Numbered from the stretch's first letter, positions 1-9,717 are shown. The stretch is DNA of 64,000 bases from Lewinellaceae bacterium (GCA_020636275.1 JACJYD010000006.1:1-64000); one strand, 5' to 3'. Numbers and translations: made by a program. The notes: generated by a model not told the origin, from the letters alone.

Positions 1-1
1 A

Positions 2-181
2 CCGGCCGGGCGAAAAATAATGGTTCAAGCATGGGAAGAGCGGCTTCAGCAAACCATCCATCATCGAAAACTGGATAGAAAAGTCAGTTACCGGCATCTG
101 CTCAGGCTTGATTGCTACAAACTGGCAAAATACCTGCTAGGGATGGAACCCGTTTTCGAACCCTTCACAATTTGGTGGTAA
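2..181 (+). CDS. cas1: CRISPR-associated endonuclease Cas1, C-terminal fragment (cut by window edge)
   Basis: The frame open from base 2 encodes about 59 residues ending in PFTIWW and a TAA at 179-181. Basic patches (RKIMVQAWEERL, HHRKLDRKVSYRHLL) and the closing RLDCYKLAKYLLG segment are typical of the C-terminal helical half of Cas1, the integrase that inserts new spacers with Cas2. The catalytic residues lie upstream, outside the window. The stop codon overlaps the cas2 start by one base (TAATG), so the two are translationally coupled. The ending and the downstream repeat fit a type I-B or III adaptation module (inference); the interference genes are not visible. Confidence 0.85.
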   Translation, partial: PAGRKIMVQAWEERLQQTIHHRKLDRKVSYRHLLRLDCYKLAKYLLGMEPVFEPFTIWW

Positions 182-444
182 TGTATGTGATAGCAGTATA
201 TGATGTAGCTGCCGAACGGACCCCTAAAATGTTAAAACTATGCAGACGTTACTTGCATTGGATCCAGAATTCGGTGTTCGAAGGCGAACTTAGCGAGCTA
301 CAAATCAAAGAATTAGAACTGGACGCCAAAAAGATCATGGATGAATCACACGATAGCCTCATTTTGTTTAAAAGCAGGCACTTTCACTACATGGAAAAAC
401 AGCTGGTCGGAAAAAGCCTGAATGATACGGATTCATTTTTGTGA
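181..444 (+). CDS. cas2: CRISPR-associated protein Cas2
   Basis: An 87-residue protein beginning MYVIAVYDVAAERTPKMLK, the ferredoxin-like beta1 strand with its conserved aspartate that opens nearly every Cas2, followed by CRRYLHWIQNSVFEGEL (the conserved R..L...Q.SVFEG segment). Cas2 bridges two Cas1 dimers in the spacer integrase complex. The start at 181 is chosen because it overlaps the cas1 stop and gives the canonical N-terminus; an ATG at 112 in the same frame would only prefix residues read out of frame from cas1. The gene ends 207 nt before the first CRISPR repeat, which places the adaptation genes at the leader end of the array. Confidence 0.95.
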   Translation: MYVIAVYDVAAERTPKMLKLCRRYLHWIQNSVFEGELSELQIKELELDAKKIMDESHDSLILFKSRHFHYMEKQLVGKSLNDTDSFL

Positions 445-651
445 TCGTCTACCTCCGGAAATTGGGAGTCGATTCCCCTCGTTCTTTGACATAATAAAAC
501 ATAAAACACTGATTTTCTGGACATAACCTAATCGTCGACCCCTCAGTAGAAATACTCTACCGGAGGTCGACCCTTGGTTGATCAGAAAATCGTATATTTA
601 CCCCCAAGCAGCAGCATGGTAATCAGCAGATTATACATATAAGTGACCGGT
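445..651 (+). promoter_or_regulatory. CRISPR leader with nested inverted repeats
   Basis: This gene-free stretch lies between cas2 and the first repeat, where the leader and crRNA promoter belong. It is AT-rich in its middle and near the first repeat. It contains a nested palindrome: GATTTTCTG at 511-519 pairs with CAGAAAATC at 583-591, and inside it GTCGACC at 534-540 pairs with GGTCGAC at 565-571, with a smaller GTAG/CTAC pair inside that. Such symmetry could form a cruciform or bind a bending protein during spacer integration (inference). No promoter boxes can be assigned with confidence. Confidence 0.75.
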
Positions 652-3600
652 CTTTTAATCGCACCTATTGGAATTGAAACAAGGATCCCCGTTACGGAAG
701 AATGAGCGCCACGCCCCTTTTAATCGCACCTATTGGAATTGAAACGGGAAAGAAGTTTATTGTTTCGGATACCCAAGGCCGCTTTTAATCGCACCTATTG
801 GAATTGAAACCAAAAGGAAAGGCAGAAACAAACAAATTACTACCAGGACTTTTAATCGCACCTATTGGAATTGAAACCATTTTTTTTGTAGTTTAATTTA
901 TTATTGTATATTTGCTTTTAATCGCACCTATTGGAATTGAAACGTGTTCATCACAACTATACTTAAGAGTACGACCACCAGCTTTTAATCGCACCTATTG
1001 GAATTGAAACTAAACAAGGAAGGGGTTTAACCCCGCTTCCTTTAACTTTTAATCGCACCTATTGGAATTGAAACTTACTATGTTGCGGTTTACTCCGTTG
1101 GTGGCTCCTGCTTTTAATCGCACCTATTGGAATTGAAACGAACTTATTGGGCGTGTGTTTCAGACCATGTCTATACTTTTAATCGCACCTATTGGAATTG
1201 AAACGATTTCCATTTTCATGGCGTTCCTCCGCTCTTCTGACTTTTAATCGCACCTATTGGAATTGAAACGGTATTATGTGCAGATCAAGGCCCCTTTGTT
1301 TGCTCTTTTAATCGCACCCTATTGGAATTGAAACTAGGATAGCCACCGAAAAATGGAACGGCGCCAATGTCTTTTAATCGCACCTATTGGAATTGAAACT
1401 TTCAAAGTTGGAATAGATGTCGATCCCAAATACGACTTTTAATCGCACCTATTGGAATTGAAACTAGTTTGGTTGCTGGTGGCGCTGTTCTCCGGATATG
1501 CTTTTAATCGCACCTATTGGAATTGAAACTTATCAACGATGCCACGCTGACGCTGGAAAGTGACAGCTTTTAATCGCACCTATTGGAATTGAAACCTGAT
1601 ACTCTTTATCAGCCCAGCTTTAAAAAGTTGTCTTTTAATCGCACCTATTGGAATTGAAACTGGATTTCTTTTCATTCAATAGATCGTAGAATCGTGCTTT
1701 TAATCGCACCTATTGGAATTGAAACTTTTATTTGTTTTTCATTTTTATAATAAAATTCAATCTTTTAATCGCACCTATTGGAATTGAAACCAAGCTCCAA
1801 CGCTCATTTTTTTCATCCTCCAGGTCACTTTTAATCGCACCTATTGGAATTGAAACCAAATTCCTCACCACTATTATCACCATCAATAAGTTCTTTTAAT
1901 CGCACCTATTGGAATTGAAACATACTAGACATCATCGTAGGGTCCATTACAAACGAATCTTTTAATCGCACCTATTGGAATTGAAACCGTTATTCGGAGT
2001 ATCGGTATGTGAATGGCCGTGTTGCTTTTAATCGCACCTATTGGAATTGAAACCTAAACGATGGCGATGATAACGGAAATGTTGAGGACTTTTAATCGCA
2101 CCTATTGGAATTGAAACAATTTAGATTAATGTCGAAAGGTTTGGGTGTTAATTACTTTTAATCGCACCTATTGGAATTGAAACCGGGTAAACCTTTCCAA
2201 CAATACTTGCAAACTAAGCTTTTAATCGCACCTATTGGAATTGAAACGTCGTTCCTCCCGTATCACCAGATTCGGAGGAAAGCTTTTAATCGCACCTATT
2301 GGAATTGAAACCTTATCAGCAAGGCGTTTCTCGGATGTGGACTCGGCTTTTAATCGCACCTATTGGAATTGAAACTAATAAACTCGGACTAACACAGGAA
2401 GCATTTGCCACTTTTAATCGCACCTATTGGAATTGAAACCATAATTGACAAGGCCAATCGTAAAGGTCAAAAAGGCTTTTAATCGCACCTATTGGAATTG
2501 AAACTTCTTGGTCTTTTCGGTTAAAGCAAGAGGATAAGGTCTTTTAATCGCACCTATTGGAATTGAAACCAAATTCTGGCTCTTTGGCTGATTACCTTGG
2601 TTTGCCCTTTTAATCGCACCTATTGGAATTGAAACACCTTTTCGGCGCGCTTCAACTGGGTGGCGACACGCTTTTAATCGCACCTATTGGAATTGAAACG
2701 TAGAGCGCCTGGAGGGCTTTTTGACCTCCAATCTGCTTTTAATCGCACCTATTGGAATTGAAACGCGGTAAAACTTCGCACCCTGGGACATCCGGCGACG
2801 CTTTTAATCGCACCTATTGGAATTGAAACCAGAAAAAAGGACCCCCGGCGGTAAAACTTCGCACCCTTTTAATCGCACCTATTGGAATTGAAACTTGGTC
2901 TTCTAATCTACGGGTCTGGATCGTTAGTTGGCTTTTAATCGCACCTATTGGAATTGAAACGAGGTCTTGAAAATAAGCATCACAAAGCGCAGGATCCTTT
3001 TAATCGCACCTATTGGAATTGAAACTCGATGATCAGTTGGTGGGAGCTCATTTTTTCAACTTTTAATCGCACCTATTGGAATTGAAACTTGGTGTCGCTT
3101 ACGATCACCTCCACGTCCGTAGCGCCTTTTAATCGCACCTATTGGAATTGAAACCGCCTATATCGGCGCCGGTGCGAAACTCGACGGGGCTTTTAATCGC
3201 ACCTATTGGAATTGAAACTTGGTGTCGCTTACGATCACCTCCACGTCCGTAGCGCCTTTTAATCGCACCTATTGGAATTGAAACCATTCTATTTTTGGAA
3301 GGGTATACTCATGAGCGAATCTTTTAATCGCACCTATTGGAATTGAAACAATTTCGTCCTTATTCCGGCGATGCTCGTATACAGCTTTTAATCGCACCTA
3401 TTGGAATTGAAACCCAATTACATTATCATCACCTTCCACCGCAAAACAACTTTTAATCGCACCTATTGGAATTGAAACTCTTTATCTTTAAACCGATATT
3501 TCTCCTCAGCAACTGCTTTTAATCGCACCTATTGGAATTGAAACACTTTTATTTCGATCAGGAATAGGTGCGGATCTGCTTTTAATCGCACCTATTGGAA

Positions 3601-4192
3601 TTGAAACCAAAGAGAGTGCGGGCGTATTCACTCCGGCTCTTTAGATTTTAATCGCACCTATTGGAATTGAAACCAATTCTTTTTCTTCTTCCAAGGTTAA
3701 AGACTTATCTTTTAATCGCACCTATTGGAATTGAAACCGGCTTTGTTGTCGTCGTTTCATCATTGGCAAACCCTTTTAATCGCACCTATTGGAATTGAAA
3801 CCGGAGATAGTGCCCTGCGTAACCCCCAAAAGCCGCCCCTTTTAATCGCACCCATTGGAATTGAAACTAATATTCCAGGACCCCGGCCGCACCTGTTATG
3901 TCGCTTTCAATCGCACCTATTGGAATTGAAACGTGTAGGTCAGCCTTCCGGCGCTGTATGTAAAATTTCTTTTAATCGCACCTATTGGAATTGAAACTTT
4001 TAAGGGTCCAAACGGAAGGGATCCGGTCTTTATCTTTTAATCGCACCTATTGGAATTGAAACTTATTTGCACACAAAGGATCCGCTTCGGGCTTTTGTCT
4101 TTTAATCGCACCTATTGGAATTGAAACTAATTTGTTCGTAGGCGTCTTCGTAAAAGGTATTTCCTTTTAATCGCACCTATTGGAATTGACAT
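652..4192 (+). CRISPR. CRISPR array, 55 repeats of 29 nt and 54 spacers
   Basis: A 29-nt direct repeat beginning CTTTTAATCGCACC and ending GGAATTGAAAC recurs every 63-67 nt, with spacers of about 34-38 nt. Counting by hand gives 55 repeats. The repeat ends in ATTGAAAC, the usual 8-nt crRNA 5' handle of type I-B and III systems, so transcription is left to right. This agrees with cas1-cas2 and the leader on the left and a decayed last repeat at 4164-4192 (ending ATTGACAT). Other variant repeats: 1305-1334 has an extra C, 3645-3673 begins with A, 3839-3867 reads CACCCATT, and 3904-3932 begins CTTTCAAT. Four of the five variants are in the distal, older end. Short open frames inside the array are artefacts. 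Confidence 0.99.
3089..3255 (+). repeat. Duplicated CRISPR spacer (3089-3125 = 3219-3255)
   Basis: The 37-nt spacer after repeat 38 (begins TTGGTGTCGCTTACGATC, ends GTCCGTAGCGC) is repeated exactly after repeat 40, with one unrelated spacer between them. Identical spacers usually arise by recombination between repeats rather than by a second capture, though independent capture at a favoured site cannot be excluded. Confidence 0.95.
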
Positions 4193-4429
4193 CCTTGTAA
4201 TGGCCCCTTATGTAGTCCTGCCTCCTTACAACAAAAGGAACATCGGGATCACTCGCAGCTTCCTGCCTTTCAAAAATGCAGCCGCCGCAAGTATCCAAAG
4301 AAAAAATTACAAAGGCTGAAAAATATTATTCTTAATGAGGTAACTCAACAGGGGAACAAAATATAATCTGAATTGTCAGGTAAAAAGGCTTAACTTCCTG
4401 TATTCATTCATTGAAAAAATCATTCCGAT
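4193..4429. other. CRISPR trailer and spacer to next gene
   Basis: This stretch runs from the decayed terminal repeat to the first T9SS gene. No open frame, RNA gene or further repeat is recognisable. The last 100 bases are AT-rich and probably hold the promoter of the downstream secreted protein; no box can be assigned. Confidence 0.5.
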
Positions 4430-4492
4430 ATGCGTACGCTTCCCTCCGGCCTTTTCCTGCAGTCCTTCATTGTACGGCTTCACCGTACAACT

Positions 4493-5623
4493 ATGCATAA
4501 CCTGGTACTCTGTTGCCTCCTCGCATGGGGTTTCATCCACCCGGTTGCGGCACAGATTACCATTACCAATTCGGTTTTTCCGGTGGTGGGCGATACCCTT
4601 CATTATCTTTTCGGCAACCAGCCCGGGGCTATTAATCAGATATTCACTCCGCCCGGTGGTGATCAGGTGTGGGATCTGAGCAACCTTCAGCCTGACCAAG
4701 CCTGGAACCCGGTCATGCAAGACCCGCAAACGGGTTCGGCTTCCGGTTCCTTCCCCGCAGCATCGGTCCTGTTCAATCCGTTAAACTCCAGTTCCGAGGT
4801 TTATGAGCAGGTCACCGGTAATCAGGTTCTTGACCTGGGCTATTTTGGCGAGGACCAGCTGGGCTTGGGCTTGAATTTATTGTTTGTTAAGACGCCAGCA
4901 CTGGAAGTGTCCTGGGCGCCGGTCAACTTCTTTGACATCAAACAAAGTTCTTCCAATGTATTGACGGGGTTCGCCGCATCGTCGGCTCCTCCAATATTGC
5001 TGAATCTTGTCCCGACAGCCGACTCCTTCCGGATCCGGATTACCTACCAACAGATTAGCACCATCGATGCCTGGGGCACACTGGCCATCCCCAACGGCAC
5101 TTTTGAGGTACTGCGGAAAAAACAAACCCTGTACAAGTCAGCCGCTGTGGATGTAAAGGTGCAGCCTCTCGGGTGGATCGATATTTCGACCATCGGGGGT
5201 CAACAGCTCCTCCCTCTGGGGACGGACACGATAACCACCTTTCATTTTCTGAACAATATGTCCAAGGAGGCCATTGCTATTTGCAAACTCAATACTGCAC
5301 AAAACACGGTAACGGGTGTTCAGTACAAAGACATGCCCCCACCCACCGCCGCGTTTGCACCGGTGTCTAATAAAGCGCTATCCACCTACCCCAATCCGGT
5401 TGAAAATGTACTAAACGTGCATCTCGCAACCGGCGAACAGGCAACATATCGATTAAGGCTAATAACGCTGCATGGGAATGCCGTTCTCGAACAAACCATA
5501 CAGGCATCTGCCAAAGAAAATGACATCTCCATTCCAGTCTATAACTTGCCGCCCGGAATCTACGAATTGCTTATAGAGCAGGATGGAGCGATAATTGGGC
5601 GTACCAGGGTGGTTAAGATCTGA
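4493..5623 (+). CDS. Secreted protein with T9SS type A sorting domain
   Basis: Start set at 4493 because the product then opens with a clean signal peptide (MHNLVLCCLLAWGFIHPVAA, cleaved before Q); the same frame is open back to an ATG at 4430, which would put 21 extra residues before it. About 376 residues. The body (ITITNSVFPVVGDTLHYL, then repeated aromatic beta-strand-like segments) matches no enzyme I recognise and has no catalytic motif. The last 80 residues (STYPNPVENVLNVHL ... LPPGIYELLIEQ ... TRVVKI) form the beta-sandwich C-terminal signal for outer-membrane export by type IX secretion. Predicted to be surface-attached or released. Neighbours give no functional clue. Confidence 0.85.
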   Translation: MHNLVLCCLLAWGFIHPVAAQITITNSVFPVVGDTLHYLFGNQPGAINQIFTPPGGDQVWDLSNLQPDQAWNPVMQDPQTGSASGSFPAASVLFNPLNSSSEVYEQVTGNQVLDLGYFGEDQLGLGLNLLFVKTPALEVSWAPVNFFDIKQSSSNVLTGFAASSAPPILLNLVPTADSFRIRITYQQISTIDAWGTLAIPNGTFEVLRKKQTLYKSAAVDVKVQPLGWIDISTIGGQQLLPLGTDTITTFHFLNNMSKEAIAICKLNTAQNTVTGVQYKDMPPPTAAFAPVSNKALSTYPNPVENVLNVHLATGEQATYRLRLITLHGNAVLEQTIQASAKENDISIPVYNLPPGIYELLIEQDGAIIGRTRVVKI

Positions 5624-5684
5624 AACATGAGTCATCCCGAATTTTGGCAATCGGCAATCGAGCCTAAAACCTTGCTTTTACCAT

Positions 5685-6062
5685 AGGTGTTTTTTTTTTC
5701 TTGACAAAAAAAGAACCAAAAAAGTCAAGGCTGACGCTGCTTCGCTAAAAATCAGCTTCCAGCAGGGCACGTGACCCAAGCCGTTCGCGGTGGGCCGCCC
5801 GCCAAGGCTTTGGCCACCGAAGCCGCTCACTCGTGGGTCACTCTTCGGCCCTGGCTTCCAGCTGATTTTCTTAACGCTCACCAGCTAAGGCCGAAAAGCT
5901 ATATTGTTCAGGCATGCAAGACCTCAAAGCGGGAGGCCTGTCCTGCACTGTTCGAACGGAGTGAGTTTGCAGGACTAGCGTTTTTGCGCCTGCACCGTAG
6001 CTTTAGCGAAGGTGCATTGCTACTTTTTTGGGGCGATGCCAAAAAAGTAGAGAGTCTTCAGC
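5685..6062. repeat. GC-rich non-coding repeat-like element
   Basis: The block begins with a CAAAAAAAGAACC/AAAAAAGTCAAGG motif and ends with a CTTTTTTGG/CCAAAAAAGTAG motif facing the other way, so its ends are roughly inverted. Inside is a nested palindrome: AAAATCAGC at 5747-5755 with GCTGATTTT at 5861-5869, and GTGACCCA at 5771-5778 with TGGGTCAC at 5834-5841. Open frames crossing it on both strands are low-complexity and probably artefacts. It resembles the dispersed intergenic modules common in Bacteroidota genomes; copy number elsewhere cannot be seen here. Confidence 0.55.
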
Positions 6063-6148
6063 GAAGACAAGCTGTTTGGTTGAAAAGCAGATTTCGAAAA
6101 ATTCGGGATGACTCGTGTTTACAATGTTTTTTGTCAAATCACCTGGGA

Positions 6149-6526
6149 CTAATGCAGACTACGCCAACACAGGATGAAAAGGACTACCTGCGCTACGCCG
6201 ATCGGAGGGCCGAAGGGAAGCGTAAACCCGTACCAGAACATTGCGCTCAGGCCTAGTAGGATCAGCTCAAGTACCGCCCCATCCATCCGGAAATTCCAGA
6301 CCCAGTATGCCGCAAGAAGTTTGAACGCACTGACGATGATGAACATGATTCCTGCTAAAATGGCCGCTTGAATGCCGAGTTTTCCGAACGGCCCCCCGTC
6401 CAGGAGCTTAATTCCCATCCAGGTAGGAAAACTATTGTTTTTATAGGCATAAAACATGGGAGGCAGTATCCCGAAGATCCAACCAAGACTGTCAAATACA
6501 ATAAGGTAAGTGAGTGCTTTTATCAT
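6149..6526 (-). CDS. Small four-helix membrane protein, unknown function
   Basis: 125 residues with four hydrophobic segments (about 3-28, 47-72, 82-100 and 104-122) and short charged loops. I do not recognise the family; length and topology resemble small DoxX-like membrane proteins, without a diagnostic motif. It stands alone between two plus-strand T9SS genes, facing the repeat element at 5685-6062. Long helices and balanced loops argue for a real gene rather than a chance frame. Confidence 0.65.
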   Translation of the reverse strand: MIKALTYLIVFDSLGWIFGILPPMFYAYKNNSFPTWMGIKLLDGGPFGKLGIQAAILAGIMFIIVSAFKLLAAYWVWNFRMDGAVLELILLGLSAMFWYGFTLPFGPPIGVAQVVLFILCWRSLH

Positions 6527-7193
6527 ATTTTCCGGATTTGGTACTCAAATTCGGTCATTTTTAGATTTTTTTCAATTCAAAATATACTAAAAAAAGGGAG
6601 TTGACGGCCGGCGACCGTCAATTCAATTGGGTCTAGTGCGGGTGGCGGCCGCACTAGACCCAAACCATTTCGCTTTGGTTATAATATTTTTTTCCTGAAA
6701 AAAATTGGATCAGGTAGATGGTAACAGGAAGGGTTCGGCTGGCATCCGAACGTTCAAAGTACTGACGAGCAAGGCACTTAGGTCTGATTTTTGACAGGCT
6801 AAGGGAGGTACGGACTTGCTGACATTATTCCACTGAGATGTATTTTTACGAAATCATTTCAACTACAACCTGTTATATAGTCGATCGAACCAAAAATATT
6901 TCTATCTTGATAAAGAATAGGTTTTATAATATCCCTTTCAAATACACAATCCCCGGTCTCAAACCATCTTAAAAATCTTTACCCCCAATTCTCGCCTTTT
7001 TCATTGGGTTTTCATTTTGTTTTTAATATCCCTTACCCTCCTGTTCAAGCAATTGCCCTTGTAATGACCCTATCCTGACATCATTGATGGGGTTTTTCAT
7101 CTGGAATCTGGCAACAAAAAAAACGGATTTTTTTCTATTCCAGTCCGCTCTGGAATAGGTCTAATTTTTTTTACCTCAATAAAACCACTTATC
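6527..7193. other. Long intergenic region with palindromic element, promoter side of next gene
   Basis: No gene is recognisable in these 667 nt. The left part carries copy A of the TTGACGGCCG palindrome family (listed separately). The rest is AT-rich with homopolymer runs and presumably holds the promoter of the T9SS gene at 7194. I could not assign promoter boxes. Confidence 0.5.
6584..6683. repeat. Palindromic element, copy A (double hairpin)
   Basis: TTGACGG at 6601-6607 pairs with CCGTCAA at 6615-6621. Immediately after, GGGTCTAGTGCGG (6629-6641) pairs perfectly with CCGCACTAGACCC (6649-6661). The element is bounded by ATACTAAAAAAAGGG on the left and CAAACCATTTCGCTTTGGTTATA on the right in broken form. 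The same left boundary, core and right boundary recur near 15.1 kb and, inverted, near 37.8 kb. Confidence 0.8.
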
Positions 7194-9647
7194 ATGAAGT
7201 ACATGACTTTTCGTTATTTTTTAATGGTTGGCTTTCTGCTTTCAATTGGAATGCAAGCCATTAATGCCCAATCGTTTACCAATGGGTTAGTCGAAAATTC
7301 AGACGGTTGTAATTGGCCCTGGAATGTCCTGGCCTATAACAGCAGCAACGAAATTTTCGGCTTTTATGAAAAAAACAGCACTTACAAGCTTGTAAAATGG
7401 AATGGCAGCAGTTGGGCAGCACAAGGCTCGTTTACAGCCGCCTCCGTAGGAACGGCCGTTGGGCGAGGAGCATCCTGGAATGCTTCCGATGACGTGGACA
7501 TGGCTATTGACGGCAACAATAACATACATGTTGTCTTCAGAATGGGCGCCATCGGCACTTGTTGCGGTCAAAGAAGAGGTGTCTTTTATGGTAAAAGTAC
7601 CAACAATGGAAGTACATGGACTTTTTCCGAAATTGAAACCTATGCAGATCCGAATGGATGGAAAAATACGGATGACCCCGCCATTGCCATCGGCCCCAAC
7701 AACAATCCCCATATAGTTTTTAACTATACGGATTCCAATGACCCAAGGCTTTACTCGGTGCGCTATACGGCATTCAACGGAGCCTCCTGGAGTACAGTGG
7801 AGTATGTTTGGTCCCAAACGGGGGCTTCCAATGAAATAAGCTATACGAGCTTGGACATTGACAGCAATAACAAGCCACATGTCGCCTTCCAAAGAGAAAC
7901 CAACGGTACCGGTTGCGACGGGGGGTTGTGGTATTCCAATAAAGTGGGAGGGAGTTGGTCTTCCCCGGTCGCTGTACAGGCAGGCGCAGGAGACTGCAGC
8001 AGTTCACAGTATGCAGGCGCCCATCCAAATCTCCAGGTCGGTAGCAGCAATAAGGTTTATATTGTCTCCTACAATTATCAAAATAAAATCTTCCTTTCTT
8101 CAAATGCCAGCGGTTCCTGGGTCAATACCCAGGTTAATGGAAATGTAACCGGTACGGTCGGTTCCCATGCATTCAACATCAATGGGAATGGCGACTATTT
8201 TATCAGCTACAATGCCGGCACTGGTTTTAGCAACGGAGATTATAAATATGCCTATAAAGGTGTAAATGATAACTCCTGGACCATCGGAACGTTACATTCA
8301 AAAGGAGCTTATTCCAGTTTGGCCAGCACGGCTCGTTCTTCTATTCTGGCTGATAATGGAAACGCCATGGGGCTTTGTGACGCCGTTACCGGCAGCTGTG
8401 GGGCCAGTATCAATAGAGAATTGAGATACGCTTCCGGCTCTTTTGCATCCTGCACCGATACAGATGGGGACGGCATATGCGATGATGTGGATCCGGACGA
8501 CGATAACGACGGCATAAACGACACTGCGGAGATAGCCTGTGGTTCCAACCCACTGAACAGCGCCTCGACCTGCGAGGTATGTGATGGCGTCGACAACGAT
8601 CTCGACAACAGCATCGATGAAGGCTTTACCGACACGGACAGCGACGGCATCGCCGACTGTGTGGATCCGGACGACGATAACGACGGAGTAGCTGATAACG
8701 TTGACAATGCCCCTCTGAATAAATTTGTTTGCCGGGATGCGGACAACGATGGTTGCGATGACTGTTCCAGCGGAACAGATGCACCAAACAACGATGGGCT
8801 GGATACCGATAGCGACGGTATCTGTAATACCGGCGATGACGATGATGATAACGACGGCCAATTGGATGTCGATGAAATAGCTTGTGGTTCCGATCCACTG
8901 GATGCAGGAAGTTTATCCTTGGACACGGATAGCGACAACAGCCCTGACTGTGTAGATCCCGATGACGATAACGATACCGTACTCGATGAAAACGACAACT
9001 GTCCTCTTGTTGCCAATACGGACCAAACCGATGCAGATACTGACGGCGCGGGGGATGCCTGCGACCCCGTATTTAATATTGGCGTCCTTACAGGTAACGT
9101 CGTAGTGTATATCCAGAACCTTGGGCTGACAGGCGGATTGACCAATTCCCTCTCCGGGAAACTGGAAGATGCATTAGACAGATATTGTGAAGATAAAGTC
9201 AATCAAGCCCTTAATAAGCTGAACGCTTTCATTAACCAGGTGACAGACCTGGAAGCAAATGGAGTACTAACTACCGAGGAAGCAGCTTACCTGATCGCAG
9301 CAGCCCAAAGCATAATTACGGCAATCAATGATGGAACCATTGAGTGCCCTCCTGATCCCCAAACTCCTGGACGGGTGAATAATTCGGAGGTGAAAACGGT
9401 GGGTCTTTTTCCAAACCCGGCCAGACATGAGGTTTGGGTAGACATGTCTGATTTCAAAGGGAGTTCTGTAGAAATCATTTTGACTGATATCCAAGGTGTT
9501 TACGTGCAAAAACAAGTTTTTGATCACGTTTCTAAAGAACCGATGCGTTTGGATTTGAATGGGCTGCCGACCGGATTATATTTAATCCAGGTCCGAGTAG
9601 AAAATGAAACCGTTCAAACCGTGAAATTAGCGGTGGTGTCCGAATAG
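7194..9647 (+). CDS. Large secreted T9SS protein with beta-propeller-like region and calcium-binding DxDxDG repeats
   Basis: 817 residues. A signal peptide (about 1-25, ending INAQ) is followed by about 390 residues of recurring blocks (GPNNNPHIVFNYTDSND, DSNNKPHVAFQRE) like those of sialidase or BNR-type propellers. Residues about 420-625 are thrombospondin type 3-like: DTDGDGICDDVDPDDDNDG and variants, probably binding many Ca2+ ions, with a CDGVDNDLDNSIDEGF block of the MopE-associated kind. A short helical region follows, then a type A sorting domain (VGLFPNPARHEVWVDM ... GLPTGLYLIQVRVE). Predicted cell-surface adhesin or binding protein exported by T9SS. The catalytic residues of a true sialidase are not recognisable. 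A terminator lies directly downstream. Confidence 0.9.
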   Translation: MKYMTFRYFLMVGFLLSIGMQAINAQSFTNGLVENSDGCNWPWNVLAYNSSNEIFGFYEKNSTYKLVKWNGSSWAAQGSFTAASVGTAVGRGASWNASDDVDMAIDGNNNIHVVFRMGAIGTCCGQRRGVFYGKSTNNGSTWTFSEIETYADPNGWKNTDDPAIAIGPNNNPHIVFNYTDSNDPRLYSVRYTAFNGASWSTVEYVWSQTGASNEISYTSLDIDSNNKPHVAFQRETNGTGCDGGLWYSNKVGGSWSSPVAVQAGAGDCSSSQYAGAHPNLQVGSSNKVYIVSYNYQNKIFLSSNASGSWVNTQVNGNVTGTVGSHAFNINGNGDYFISYNAGTGFSNGDYKYAYKGVNDNSWTIGTLHSKGAYSSLASTARSSILADNGNAMGLCDAVTGSCGASINRELRYASGSFASCTDTDGDGICDDVDPDDDNDGINDTAEIACGSNPLNSASTCEVCDGVDNDLDNSIDEGFTDTDSDGIADCVDPDDDNDGVADNVDNAPLNKFVCRDADNDGCDDCSSGTDAPNNDGLDTDSDGICNTGDDDDDNDGQLDVDEIACGSDPLDAGSLSLDTDSDNSPDCVDPDDDNDTVLDENDNCPLVANTDQTDADTDGAGDACDPVFNIGVLTGNVVVYIQNLGLTGGLTNSLSGKLEDALDRYCEDKVNQALNKLNAFINQVTDLEANGVLTTEEAAYLIAAAQSIITAINDGTIECPPDPQTPGRVNNSEVKTVGLFPNPARHEVWVDMSDFKGSSVEIILTDIQGVYVQKQVFDHVSKEPMRLDLNGLPTGLYLIQVRVENETVQTVKLAVVSE

Positions 9648-9676
9648 CAAAGGTCCTAGTTAAATGGATGTGAATA

Positions 9677-9717
9677 AGTGGGTTGCCAGCAGGAGGCTGG
9701 CAACCCACTTTTCTTTT
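9677..9717 (+). terminator. Rho-independent terminator after the 7194 gene
   Basis: AGTGGGTTGCCAGC (9677-9690) pairs perfectly with GCTGGCAACCCACT (9696-9709) over a 5-nt loop and is followed by TTCTTTT. It ends transcription of the T9SS gene that stops at 9647. Confidence 0.9.

Noticed and set aside
2489..2683. Minus-strand open frame inside the CRISPR array
   Set aside because: Its protein repeats VSIPIGAIKR, the translated CRISPR repeat; it is an artefact.
3725..3994. Plus-strand open frame inside the CRISPR array
   Set aside because: Its protein repeats LLIAPIGIE, again the translated repeat.
5771..6256. 161-residue plus-strand frame
   Set aside because: Low-complexity product over a palindromic GC-rich element, with no start context or family; the opposite strand carries the membrane protein at its end.
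9267..9527. Minus frames across the 7194 gene, and the large serine-rich frame at 8309-9202
   Set aside because: Mirror images of the repetitive Asp/Gly codons of the T9SS gene.
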